DNA of 64,000 nucleotides from Collimonas sp. OK412 (GTDB taxonomy: Bacteria > Pseudomonadota > Gammaproteobacteria > Burkholderiales > Burkholderiaceae_D). The translations under genes and the position numbers were made by a program. The DNA is taken from positions 1-64,000 of the forward strand of contig NZ_FOLC01000004.1 in assembly GCF_900112135.1 (NCBI RefSeq), written 5' to 3'. A model generated the notes under the pieces. The model was not told the DNA's origin and ran no database searches. It worked only from the letters and a program-made list of their open reading frames with translations. Shown one piece after another: positions 56,061-64,000 of this stretch. Every line of letters starts with the position of its first letter. The stretch's first letter is position 1.

Positions 56061-57193
56061 ACCACCCTCTGCCACAACGCAAGCTGCGCGTCGGAGTGAC
56101 GTTGTATGTACGTCCCGGACCGCAATCGATCTGGGAAAACGGTATCTTCCAGAACTGCGCATTCCTGGTGCAGCTGTTCAACCAGTCGCCTGCAGTCGAA
56201 CGCGCAGTGCTGGTGCTGGACGGCCAGACCGACCAGGTCAACGACGCCATGATGATGGGCGACCTGGGAATCGACATGATCGGCCTGGAGCAGGCCATGG
56301 AAACCCTGGACGTCGTGATTGAAATGAGCGCCCAGCTGAACGAAGACTGGGTCAGGAGATTCCGCGAGCGCGGCGGGCGTTACGCCTGGATGCGGGTCGG
56401 CAATGACTACGTGATCGACGTTGAACGCGCGATATTCGACAAGCCGCATGGCGGCCTGTGCAGCGACAAGCCCTACGACGCGGTGTGGACCTTGCCGGAG
56501 TACCTGCGCAGCTGCAAGGATTATTTCAGCCTGACGGCGCGGGCGCCGGTGCACATCGTGCCGCACCTGTGGACGCCGCTGTTCTTTGCAAAAGGCATCG
56601 CTACCTTGCCCAGCCATCTCAGCTATGGCTACCAGCCTGGCAAGCCGCGCTGGCGGGTGTGCAGCTTCGAGCCAAACGTCTGCATGGTGAAAACCTCACT
56701 GCTGCCGATGCTGGCCTGCGAAGAGGCATATCGTGCGCAACCGGGATTCCTGCAGCACCTGAGCGTTTGCAACACCTTGCATCTGAAAGAGCACCTGAAG
56801 TTCTCGCAGTTCGCGCGTGCATTGGATGTGGTGAATCACGGCCTGGCGTCGTTCGAAGGGCGCTTCGCGGTGTACGAGTTCATGGCCAATTATGGCGACT
56901 GCATCATTTCGCATCACTGGGAAAACGGCCAGAACTACCTGTACTACGAAGCTTTGTACGGCGCCTATCCGCTGATCCACAATTCGGAATTCATCAAGGA
57001 CTACGGCTACTATTATCCGGAGTTCGATTCTTTTGCCGGCGGCCAGGCGGTACTGCAGGCGTTTGCCACGCATGACGCCCAGCTGGAGGATTACAGGCGC
57101 CATGCGCAGACTTTGCTGCGTACGCTGGATGTGAGCTTGCCGGAGAATATTGAAATCTATACCCGTCGCTTGCTGGACCTGTATTCAAATTGA
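56057..57193 (+). CDS. DUF2827 family protein, copy 3
   Basis: 378 residues. RKLRVGVTLYV then IWENGIFQNCAFLV (about 25-38), DVVIEMSAQLNEDW, VPHLWTPLFF, FEPNVCMVKTSLLPMLACEEAY and SHHWENGQNYLYYEALYGAYPLIHNSEF (in parts). All blocks kept in copies 1 and 2 are intact, so none of the three looks decayed. A strong terminator shared with convergent mrcA follows 3 bases after the stop, closing the island's transcript. Confidence 0.85.
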   Translation: MNHPLPQRKLRVGVTLYVRPGPQSIWENGIFQNCAFLVQLFNQSPAVERAVLVLDGQTDQVNDAMMMGDLGIDMIGLEQAMETLDVVIEMSAQLNEDWVRRFRERGGRYAWMRVGNDYVIDVERAIFDKPHGGLCSDKPYDAVWTLPEYLRSCKDYFSLTARAPVHIVPHLWTPLFFAKGIATLPSHLSYGYQPGKPRWRVCSFEPNVCMVKTSLLPMLACEEAYRAQPGFLQHLSVCNTLHLKEHLKFSQFARALDVVNHGLASFEGRFAVYEFMANYGDCIISHHWENGQNYLYYEALYGAYPLIHNSEFIKDYGYYYPEFDSFAGGQAVLQAFATHDAQLEDYRRHAQTLLRTLDVSLPENIEIYTRRLLDLYSN

Positions 57194-57195
57194 AA

Positions 57196-57225
57196 AAGGC
57201 TTCCCTGGATTGCCAGGGAAGCCTT
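57196..57225. terminator. bidirectional terminator between DUF2827 copy 3 and mrcA
   Basis: aaggcttccctgg (57196-57208) pairs perfectly with ccagggaagcctt (57213-57225) over an attg loop. It is A-rich on the left and T-rich on the right, so it can stop both convergent genes. Confidence 0.88.
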
Positions 57226-57255
57226 GTTGTCTGTCCGGCCGCCTGCCCGGTTTGA

Positions 57256-59628
57256 TCAGAACAATTCGTTCTTGACTTCGTCCCTGGCTTTTTCCTCTTC
57301 CGTCGGCGCTGTGGTGCCGACGCCGAGGCTTTGGGTGGCGATGCCAGGCGGGTATTCTGCGTAATAATATTCGCCGCCGGAATGGACCAGGCCTTCCGGC
57401 ACCGCGCGCTCTTCTGTCGGCACACCTTTCAATGCCTGCTGCATGAAGCTGATCCAGATCGGCAGCGCCAGGCCGCCGCCGGTTTCCTTGTCGCCCAAGG
57501 TGCGCGGCTGGTCGTAACCCATCCAGCCGACCGCCACCAGCGACGGCTGGTAGCCGGCAAACCAGGCGTCCAGCGAGTCGTTGGTGGTGCCGGTCTTGCC
57601 GGCCAGGTCGGTACGATTGAGCGACAGCGCCTTGACTGCGGTGCCGTAGCGCACCACGTCGCGCATCATGCTGTCCATCATGAAGGCATTGCGCGGGTCG
57701 ATGATGCGGTTGGCTTCATCGCCTGCGGTTTCCGGATGCACCTGCGACAATACGTTGCCGTTGGCGTCGGTAATCTTGCTGATGATGTAGGGACTGACCT
57801 TGTAGCCGCCATTGGCAAATACCGCATAGCCGCCCACCATTTGCAGCGGCGTCACCGCGCCGGCGCCCAGGGCCAGGGTCAGGTAGGGCGGATTTTTATC
57901 AGCATCAAAGCCGAAACGCGTCACATATTCCTGTCCGTATTTGGCGCCGATCTTGTCCAGGATGCGCACCGAGACCACGTTCTTCGACTTGGTCAGCGCC
58001 TTGCGCATGCTCATCGGACCCTCATATTTGTTGCCGTAGTTCTTCGGCTGCCAGATCTGGCCGCCGGTCTGGCCGCCGCCATAGCTGAGCGGCGCATCAT
58101 TGATGATGGTGGCCGGCGACAAGCCCTTTTCCAGCGAGGCGGAATAAATGAAGGGTTTGAACGACGAGCCCGGCTGGCGCCAGGCCTGGGTGACGTGGTT
58201 GAATTTGTTGCGGTTGAAATCGAAGCCGCCGATCAGGGCGCGGATGGCGCCATCCTTGGTGTCGGCCGCGACAAAGGCCGATTCCACCGCCGGCATCTGG
58301 GTAATGGTCCAGTTTTTACCGTCCAGCATGACGCGGATGATGGCGCCGCGCTTGACCTTGCGTTGCGGCGGCGCTTTGTCGCTCAGCAGGTTGGTGGCGA
58401 TGCCCAGGCCGGCGCCGCTGATGCTGATTTCCTGGCCCGATGACAGCACCGCGCGCACCAGTTTCGGATTTGCCTCCAGCACCACCGCAGCGACGATTTC
58501 ATCGCTGTCGGGATGGTCGGCCAGCTCCACTTCGATCGCGTCTTCAGCTTCTTCCTTGGTGCCGTCGGGGATTTCCATATAACCCTCGGGGCCGCGGTAG
58601 CCGCGCCGCTTTTCGTAATCCATGACGCCACGGCGCAGCGCTATATACGCTGCATCCTGGTCCGCCTTGGTGATGGTGGTGAAGACGTTGAGCCCAAGCG
58701 TATAAGTATTTTCCTTAAATTGTTCGTACACCAGCTGCCGCGCCATTTCAGCGACGAATTCGGCATGGATGCCGAATTCGCTGGCGCCGGTCTTGATGTG
58801 CAAGGCTTCATTCTTGGCTTGTTCATACTGCGTCGTGCTGATGTAGCCCAGCTGCAGCATGCGCAGCAGGATGTACTGCTGGCGCACCGTGGCCCGTTTC
58901 GGATTGACGACCGGATTGTTGGCCGACGGCGCCTTCGGCAGGCCGGCCAGCATCGCCGCTTCCGCGGTGGTGATGTCTTGCAGCCGCTTGCCAAAATAGA
59001 TTTGCGCGGCAGAGGCAAAACCGTAGGCACGCTGGCCCAGGTAAATCTGGTTCATGTAGACCTCGAGGATCTGGTCCTTGCTCAGGTTGCGCTCGATTTT
59101 CCACGCCAGCGGGATTTCATACAGGAATTTGCGCGATGCTTTCTGGAAGAAGGTCGGCTCGTTGCTGGTCAGGAAAAAATTGCGGGCGACCTGCTGGGTG
59201 ATCGTGCTGGCGCCGCCGCCGCCGCCGGTCAGGTTGGAAAAACTGGCGCGCAAGATACCCTGGTAGTCAACTCCGCCATGCTGGTAAAAACGATCATCTT
59301 CAATCGCCAGTACGGCTTTTTTCATGACATCGGGAATTTCGTTGATGTGAACCAGGCTGCGCCGCTCTTCACCGAATTCGCCAATCAGCACGCCGTCGGC
59401 CGAAAAAATGCGCAGAGGAATCTTGGGTTTGTAGTCGGTGAGCGAATCGAGTTCCGGCAAATTCGGATAAGCCATCGCCAGCATCAGGAAAAAAGTTAGG
59501 CAGCCGATAACAGCCAGGCCGACAACGATGCCAAAAAAGCCAAGCAGGAGCCGTAGCAGCAGCGGCAAGCGACGGCGCGAAGGAGAGGGGTACTGCTGGG
59601 TGTCGCTGGCTGTGTCTGGAGGCGTCAT
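57256..59628 (-). CDS. mrcA: penicillin-binding protein 1A (class A, bifunctional)
   Basis: 790 residues. It polymerises and cross-links peptidoglycan. A cytoplasmic tail, then one membrane segment (about 25-55). The glycosyltransferase-51 domain shows AIEDDRFYQHGGVDYQGI, GASTITQQVARN and KDQILEVYMNQIYLGQRAYG. An OB-like insert is followed by the transpeptidase: serine in QPGSSFKPFIY, SKN, and GKTGTTND. I chose ATG 59628 because a TATAAT (minus strand, 59661-59666) lies just upstream of the alternative GTG at 59658. It is divergent from pilM, as in many proteobacteria. Confidence 0.95.
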   Translation of the reverse strand: MTPPDTASDTQQYPSPSRRRLPLLLRLLLGFFGIVVGLAVIGCLTFFLMLAMAYPNLPELDSLTDYKPKIPLRIFSADGVLIGEFGEERRSLVHINEIPDVMKKAVLAIEDDRFYQHGGVDYQGILRASFSNLTGGGGGASTITQQVARNFFLTSNEPTFFQKASRKFLYEIPLAWKIERNLSKDQILEVYMNQIYLGQRAYGFASAAQIYFGKRLQDITTAEAAMLAGLPKAPSANNPVVNPKRATVRQQYILLRMLQLGYISTTQYEQAKNEALHIKTGASEFGIHAEFVAEMARQLVYEQFKENTYTLGLNVFTTITKADQDAAYIALRRGVMDYEKRRGYRGPEGYMEIPDGTKEEAEDAIEVELADHPDSDEIVAAVVLEANPKLVRAVLSSGQEISISGAGLGIATNLLSDKAPPQRKVKRGAIIRVMLDGKNWTITQMPAVESAFVAADTKDGAIRALIGGFDFNRNKFNHVTQAWRQPGSSFKPFIYSASLEKGLSPATIINDAPLSYGGGQTGGQIWQPKNYGNKYEGPMSMRKALTKSKNVVSVRILDKIGAKYGQEYVTRFGFDADKNPPYLTLALGAGAVTPLQMVGGYAVFANGGYKVSPYIISKITDANGNVLSQVHPETAGDEANRIIDPRNAFMMDSMMRDVVRYGTAVKALSLNRTDLAGKTGTTNDSLDAWFAGYQPSLVAVGWMGYDQPRTLGDKETGGGLALPIWISFMQQALKGVPTEERAVPEGLVHSGGEYYYAEYPPGIATQSLGVGTTAPTEEEKARDEVKNELF

Positions 59629-59996
59629 TCGATGCGTTTTATGAAAGATGGATGCCACGCATTATAACGGCACAGCCCTTGGCTCAAAACTTGCTCTGCA
59701 TCATGCGTTCTTGATGAACCGCAAACTACGTTGCGAAATTCAGACAGAAATTGTCGATAAAAACCAAATTTGGACCGGTGAGGGCGCTATGGAGCGGTTT
59801 TTTGCACTACTTGAACAATTTCCCTGTGGAAAATTTCTTTACAGTAGGCCCCTCTTATTGCTACGATTTCACGTTACAAAATTTAACATTGCTGTAAGCC
59901 CTGTTTTACAGGTTTTTCCTAACTTCGAGACGGTATCCCGCTAATGCGACCGCCTTGCAGGCAGAATGTTCCCCAAATAATACATACTCGGGAGAA
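59629..59996. other. divergent promoter region of mrcA and the pil operon
   Basis: The 368 bases hold the mrcA -10 box TATAAT (minus strand, 59661-59666) with a weak TTGAGC 15 bases before it, AT-rich sequence around 59860-59900, and the cgggag ribosome site of pilM. A 98-codon frame at 59648-59944 has no family features and crosses the promoter, so I do not call it a gene. Confidence 0.6.
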
Positions 59997-61082
59997 ATGC
60001 TCTTGGCATTAGATCTTGGATCGCTGATCGGTAAAAAGAACCCGCCTCTGGTGGGGATTGATATAAGCACGTCGGGCGTCAGGCTGGTTGAGCTGTCGGA
60101 GACGGGCAAGGATCAATTGCGCCTGGAGCGCTATGCCTCGGAACCGTTGCCGCGTGGCGCGGTGGTGGATGGCAATATTGAAAACATCGAGCAAGTCACG
60201 GAAGTGGTGCGGCGGCTGTGGAAAAAAAGCGGCTCGAGCACCAGGCTGGTGGCTCTGGGCATGCCGCCGGCGTCGGTGATTACCAAAAAGATCATCCTGG
60301 CCAGCGGCATGCTGGAAGAAGAGCTGGAGATGCAGGTCGAATCCGAGGCCAGCCAATATATTCCATTTGCTTTGGATGAAGTCAGCCTTGATTTTGACGT
60401 GATCGGCCCGGCGCAGCATTCGCCGGAGGATGTTGAAGTGCTGCTGGCGGCGACCCGCAAGGAAAAGGTCGAAGACCGGGTGGCGGTGGCGGAGGCTGCC
60501 GGCCTCAAGCCGACCGTGATGGACATCGAGTCCTACGCGGCGCGTGCCGCGATCAACCGCATCATCGGGCAGTTGCCGAAAGCCGGGCAGGGGCAGATTG
60601 TCGGCCTGTTCCAGATCGGCACGCAAACCACGCATGTGTCGGCCTTGCTGGATGGCCAGCTGATTTATGAGCGCGAGCAGCCGTTTGGCGGCAACCAGCT
60701 GACCCAGGACATCGTGCGCGCCTACGGCCTCTCGTATGAAGAGGCGGAAACAAAAAAACGCAACAATGACCTGCCTGAAGGCTACGAGCGCGAGATTCTC
60801 AATCCGTTCCTGGAGAGCGCTGCGCTGGAAGTCACGCGGGCGATCCAGTTCTTCTTTACCTCGACGCCATATACCCGCCTCGACCAGCTGTTCCTGGCCG
60901 GCGGATGCGCCACTATTCCGGGCCTGGTTGAAGTGGTGGCCGGGCGCGCCAAGATTTCCACTTCGGTGGTCAGTCCTTTCACCGGCATGCAACTGGGGCC
61001 GAATGTGCGGGAAAAACAATTACGCATGGATGCACCGTCTTACCTGGTTGCCTGCGGCCTGGCCATGCGGAGGTTTGGCTGA
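59997..61082 (+). CDS. pilM: type IV pilus assembly protein PilM
   Basis: 361 residues. It is an actin-like ATPase-fold protein at the cytoplasmic side of the type IV pilus machine, bound to the N-terminus of PilN. Motifs: VGIDISTSGVRLVELS (phosphate 1), LFQIGTQTTHVSALLDGQL, FGGNQLTQDI and LAGGCATIPGL. The start is uncertain: ATG 59997 lies 3 bases after gggag, while TTG 60003 has ideal spacing. pilN overlaps the stop by one base. Confidence 0.95.
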   Translation: MLLALDLGSLIGKKNPPLVGIDISTSGVRLVELSETGKDQLRLERYASEPLPRGAVVDGNIENIEQVTEVVRRLWKKSGSSTRLVALGMPPASVITKKIILASGMLEEELEMQVESEASQYIPFALDEVSLDFDVIGPAQHSPEDVEVLLAATRKEKVEDRVAVAEAAGLKPTVMDIESYAARAAINRIIGQLPKAGQGQIVGLFQIGTQTTHVSALLDGQLIYEREQPFGGNQLTQDIVRAYGLSYEEAETKKRNNDLPEGYEREILNPFLESAALEVTRAIQFFFTSTPYTRLDQLFLAGGCATIPGLVEVVAGRAKISTSVVSPFTGMQLGPNVREKQLRMDAPSYLVACGLAMRRFG

Positions 61083-61780
61083 TGATCAAGATTAATCTAC
61101 TGCCGCACCGCGAAGCCAAGCGCAAGCAGCGCAAGAATACTTATTTCGCCATGTTGCTGCTGTCGGCAATCGTGGGCCTGGTAGTGGTGTTGCTGGTCGG
61201 CGCATTCTTCGCCAACAGCATCTCCAACCAGACCGAACGCAATCGTTTCATTACGGCGGAGAACACCCGTCTTGATGGAGAAATCAAGGAAGTCGCCACC
61301 CTCAAGCAGGAAATCGAAGCGTTGAAGGCGCGCCAGCAAGCCGTCGAGGATTTGCAAAGCGATCGCAACCAGCCCGTGTACCTGATGGATGAGCTGGTCA
61401 AGCAGGTGCCGGAAGGCGTGTACCTGAACTCCCTCAAGCAGGAAGGCCAGCGGGTAGCGTTGAATGGTTATGCCCAATCGAATGAGCGGGTGTCGGAGCT
61501 GCTGCGTAACCTGGGTAACAATTCGGCCTGGCTGGAACGCCCTGACCTGATTGAAATCCGTTCCGCCAATATCGGTGGTACTGGCCGCGACAGCAAGCGT
61601 GTTTTCGCTTTCACTGTCAATGTCGGCATCAAGCGACCGTCTGACAAGGACGCCAAAGATGCGGCAGGCGTTCCTGCGGCAGGCGTTCCTGCCGCAGGAA
61701 CGCCAAAAACGGCGGCAGCTGCTGCAACCGGCGCCGGCGCCGCAGTCGCGCCCAAAGCAACCTTGAAAGACGCCAAGTGA
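61082..61780 (+). CDS. pilN: type IV pilus assembly protein PilN
   Basis: 232 residues. The short cytoplasmic start IKINLLPHREAKRKQR is the known PilM-binding motif (INLLP). One membrane segment (about 22-44), a coiled coil (45-90) and a ferredoxin-like periplasmic domain follow. The C-terminal 35 residues are Ala/Pro/Gly-rich and contain AAGVPAAGVPAAGTP, encoded by two direct copies and one inverted copy of an 11-bp unit. pilO overlaps the stop by one base. Confidence 0.95.
   Translation: MIKINLLPHREAKRKQRKNTYFAMLLLSAIVGLVVVLLVGAFFANSISNQTERNRFITAENTRLDGEIKEVATLKQEIEALKARQQAVEDLQSDRNQPVYLMDELVKQVPEGVYLNSLKQEGQRVALNGYAQSNERVSELLRNLGNNSAWLERPDLIEIRSANIGGTGRDSKRVFAFTVNVGIKRPSDKDAKDAAGVPAAGVPAAGTPKTAAAAATGAGAAVAPKATLKDAK
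61667..61704. repeat. short direct and inverted repeat inside pilN
   Basis: ggcgttcctgc occurs at 61667-61677 and 61682-61692, and its exact reverse complement gcaggaacgcc at 61694-61704. The last two can form an 11-bp hairpin with a one-base gap (the actual loop would open a few pairs). It encodes the AGVPAAGVPAAGTP linker. Confidence 0.85.
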
Positions 61781-62436
61781 TGGATATGAATAATTTGAGC
61801 GCCTCGCTGAGCGCGCAATTCCGCGGACTGAATGGCCGCCATCCCGGCCAATGGCCGATAGTTCCTCGCGTGCTGTCTGGCGTGGCAGTGTTCCTGCTGG
61901 TGCTGCTGGTGGGCTGGTATTTTTACTGGAGCGACCAGCAGGATGAGCTGAACGCCGGTGAACAGAAGGAAGTGCAGCTGAAAGAGCAGTACAAATCCAA
62001 GATCCAGCAAGCGATCAACCTGGATGCTTTGCAAAAGCAAAAACTGCAGGTGGCGGATTATGTCGCTACGCTGGAGAAGCAACTGCCTAGCAAAGCCGAA
62101 ATGGATGCCTTGCTGTCCGATATCAACCAGGCCGGCCTGGGGCGCGGCCTGCAGTTTGAATTGTTCAAGCCAGGCCAGGTGGTGGTGAAGGATTACTACG
62201 CCGAGTTGCCGATCAATATCAAGGTAACCGGCAATTATCACGATGTCGGCTCATTTGCCAGCGACATCGCTAACCTGCCGCGCATCGTGACCTTGAACAA
62301 CATGAATCTGACAGCCGGCAAGGATGGAGCGCTGAGCCTGGACGCGATTGCCAAGACCTTCCGCTATCTGGACAAGGACGAAGTGGCGGCACAGCGCAAG
62401 GTCGCCGATACAGCTAAGCAGAAAGGTCAAAAATGA
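61780..62436 (+). CDS. pilO: type IV pilus assembly protein PilO
   Basis: 218 residues. It forms the inner-membrane alignment complex with PilN and PilP. A cytoplasmic start, one membrane segment (about 28-48, GVAVFLLVLLVGWYFYW), a coiled coil and the PilO domain with LPSKAEMDALLSDINQAGLGRGL, VKDYYAELPINIKVTGNYHD and LPRIVTLNNMNL. An ATG at 61780 overlaps the pilN stop; GTG 61777 and ATG 61786 are alternatives. It overlaps pilP by 4 bases. Confidence 0.94.
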   Translation: MDMNNLSASLSAQFRGLNGRHPGQWPIVPRVLSGVAVFLLVLLVGWYFYWSDQQDELNAGEQKEVQLKEQYKSKIQQAINLDALQKQKLQVADYVATLEKQLPSKAEMDALLSDINQAGLGRGLQFELFKPGQVVVKDYYAELPINIKVTGNYHDVGSFASDIANLPRIVTLNNMNLTAGKDGALSLDAIAKTFRYLDKDEVAAQRKVADTAKQKGQK

Positions 62437-62981
62437 CGTTTTTTCGCATTGGGCGTCTGACCCAGGTGACATTTTTTGTCGTATTTATCTCAACTTTGTC
62501 AGGTTGTGGTGACAGCGGCGTGCAGGAGCTGAAGGAGTGGATGGCTGACGTCAAGAGCCATACCAAAGTAGGAATCCCGAAGCTGACCGAACCGAAGAAA
62601 TTCATTCCCTTTACTTATGCCGGCGCGACCAGCATCGATCCCTACAATCCCAGCAAGCTGCTGGTGGCGCTGGCCAAGCTGCAAGGCAAGTCTAACGGCC
62701 TGAAGCCGAATATGGACCGGCGCCGTGAAACGCTGGAAAACTATCCGCTGGACACCATCAAGATGGTGGGGACGTTGCAAAAAGTGGGTTTGAGCTATGT
62801 CTTGCTGCAAGTCGACAAGACCGTGTTCCAGGCCAAAGTGGGGAATTACATAGGGCAGAATTTCGGCATGGTCACCGGCATCACTGAGTCCGAGGTAATT
62901 TTGAAAGAAATCGTACAAGATGCGTCCGGCGAATGGGTCGAGCGCGAAGCCAAGTTAGCGTTGCAGGAGAGCACAAAATGA
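62433..62981 (+). CDS. pilP: type IV pilus assembly lipoprotein PilP
   Basis: 182 residues. A lipobox LSGC gives a lipid-anchored Cys25. The disordered part that binds PilNO is followed by a small beta-domain (about 90-170) with GTLQKVGLSYVLLQVDKTVFQAKVGNYIGQNFGMVTGI (in parts), the segment that contacts the PilQ secretin. ATGA overlaps link it to pilO and pilQ. Confidence 0.94.
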   Translation: MTFFRIGRLTQVTFFVVFISTLSGCGDSGVQELKEWMADVKSHTKVGIPKLTEPKKFIPFTYAGATSIDPYNPSKLLVALAKLQGKSNGLKPNMDRRRETLENYPLDTIKMVGTLQKVGLSYVLLQVDKTVFQAKVGNYIGQNFGMVTGITESEVILKEIVQDASGEWVEREAKLALQESTK

Positions 62982-64000
62982 TTGCAGCAGGAAAAAAATT
63001 CGTTAACCTGAGCGTGAGCCGGCTGAGCGTGGTTCGGCAAAAAGCCTTGATGTTAGGTGCGCTGCTGTGTTTGCTGGTATCAGGAGCGCCGGTAATGGCG
63101 GCGGAAGATAATGCGATCACCTCGATCAACGCCAACCAGCAAGGCGCCAATGTCATTGTCAAGATCAATTTCAAGCGTCCTCTGAGTACGCAGCCGACTG
63201 CGTTTACCGTGATCAGCCCGGCGCGCATTGCTTTCGATTTCATCGGGATTGGCAACGCTACCGGAAAAACATCGCAAGATATCAGCATGGGCGACGTGCG
63301 CAATGTGGTGGTGGCGCAAGCTGACGACCGCTCACGCCTGGTGTTCAACCTGAAACGTTCTTTGTCGTACGCTACCGCCATGGACGGCAATTCCCTGATC
63401 GTCACCATCGACGGCTCTGGCGGCCTGGCGACGCCGGTCAATGCTGCCGGCATGCCGGTACGTCCCGCGGCAGCCGCAGCTGCACCTGTGGCCGCGGCGC
63501 CAGCCCCTGCAGCATTGCTGAACGGGAAACCCGCCCTGCGCGATATCGATTTCCGTCGCGGCACCGCGGGTGAAGGCCGAGTTGTGATTGACCTGCCGAA
63601 TACCCAGGTTGGTGTCGACGTCCGCCAGCAAGGCCAGACAATCGTGGTGGATTTCCTGAAAACCAGCTTGCCGGATGTCTTGCGCCGCAAGCTCGATGTC
63701 GGTGATTTTGGCACTCCGGTCAAAACCATCACGACCGTCACGCAAGGTGAAAATGTACGCATGATCATCGAGCCGAAAGGTCTTTGGGAGCAAAGCGCTT
63801 ACCAAAGCGACAGCCAGCTGGTGATCGAAGTCAAGCCAATCAAGGAAGACCCGAACAAGCTGGCACAGGGCGCGCAGGGATATCGCGGCGACAAGCTTTC
63901 CCTGAATTTCCAGAACGTGGAAGTGCGTTCGGTGCTGCAGGTGATTGCTGACTTTACCGGCCTGAACATCATTACCAGCGATACCGTCGGCGGCAACCTG
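62978..64000 (+). CDS. pilQ: type IV pilus secretin PilQ, N-terminal part (runs off the window)
   Basis: 341 codons are visible with no stop. A signal peptide ends near VMA (41). Two AMIN domains that bind peptidoglycan follow (about 45-150 and 180-280), separated by an Ala/Pro-rich linker with PVRPAAAAAAPVAAAPAP. The secretin N-domain begins GDKLSLNFQNVEVRSVLQVIADFTGLNIITSD (in parts) at about 305. The barrel-forming secretin domain lies beyond the window. It is the last gene of the coupled pilMNOPQ operon seen here. Confidence 0.95.
   Translation, partial: MIAAGKKFVNLSVSRLSVVRQKALMLGALLCLLVSGAPVMAAEDNAITSINANQQGANVIVKINFKRPLSTQPTAFTVISPARIAFDFIGIGNATGKTSQDISMGDVRNVVVAQADDRSRLVFNLKRSLSYATAMDGNSLIVTIDGSGGLATPVNAAGMPVRPAAAAAAPVAAAPAPAALLNGKPALRDIDFRRGTAGEGRVVIDLPNTQVGVDVRQQGQTIVVDFLKTSLPDVLRRKLDVGDFGTPVKTITTVTQGENVRMIIEPKGLWEQSAYQSDSQLVIEVKPIKEDPNKLAQGAQGYRGDKLSLNFQNVEVRSVLQVIADFTGLNIITSDTVGGNL

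Noticed and set aside
58513-59499. 328-codon plus-strand frame over mrcA
   Set aside because: Antisense shadow of the PBP1A gene, no protein family features.
59648-59944. 98-codon plus-strand frame between mrcA and pilM
   Set aside because: It spans the divergent promoter region, starts within the mrcA -10 zone and has no ribosome site or family features.

Overview
The window looks like a chromosomal segment of a betaproteobacterium of the Burkholderiales, most likely Oxalobacteraceae (Collimonas/Herbaspirillum/Janthinobacterium type). The reasons are the betaproteobacterial gene content and order (ResB/CcsB cytochrome c maturation beside a cytochrome c4, MsrPQ, lptM-lysA divergent from cyaY, mrcA divergent from pilMNOPQ), DUF2827 proteins, and the moderately GC-rich sequence. 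The genus is an inference from gene content, not from a database search.

Layout. 1-2460 is a pile of insertion sequences: the right end of an IS66-type element, a complete IS110/IS1111-type element, and a broken IS4-type transposase. 2463-6301 carries glmS, a divergent Lrp/AsnC regulator and glmU (UDP-GlcNAc synthesis). 6490-9792 holds a WxxGxW lipoprotein, a YegP protein, ttcA, folB and a pteridine-reductase-like SDR. 9921-15397 holds a MidA-like methyltransferase, DUF2905, a kefF-kefC-arsC operon and a class I glutamine-amidotransferase-like hydrolase. 15525-17280 is a tRNA-Tyr/Gly/Thr-tuf unit driven by a consensus sigma70 promoter. 17385-32179 is the S10-spc-alpha ribosomal cluster, from rpsJ to rplQ, with secY, infA and rpoA, broken by several structured gaps. 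32339-34505 is cutA-dsbD, then a 1-Cys peroxiredoxin, a sterol-desaturase-like enzyme overlapping a CorA transporter, a Fur-box-preceded TonB receptor, hemB and engB. 42515-46620 is cytochrome c4 with the System II cytochrome c assembly pair. 46625-51690 has a HAD phosphatase, msrPQ, an outer-membrane protein, lysA, lptM and cyaY. 51851-57193 is an accessory island: a MORN-type exported protein, an unknown exported protein and three tandem DUF2827 paralogues. 57256-64000 is mrcA divergent from pilMNOP and a truncated pilQ.

Most of the window is housekeeping. The signals most worth following are: (i) the IS1111-type element, whose 3' non-coding end contains segments complementary to both of its own flanks and to its own right end, as expected of a bridge/seek guide RNA; (ii) the tRNA-tuf unit joined directly to rpsJ, with no secE-rpoBC-fusA block between; (iii) a structured leader with its own promoter between rpsJ and rplC, and two intrinsic terminators inside the alpha operon; (iv) the DUF2827 triplet, whose conserved blocks resemble a glycosyltransferase-like C-terminal motif; (v) an orphan plus-strand terminator between hemB and engB that may end a small RNA.
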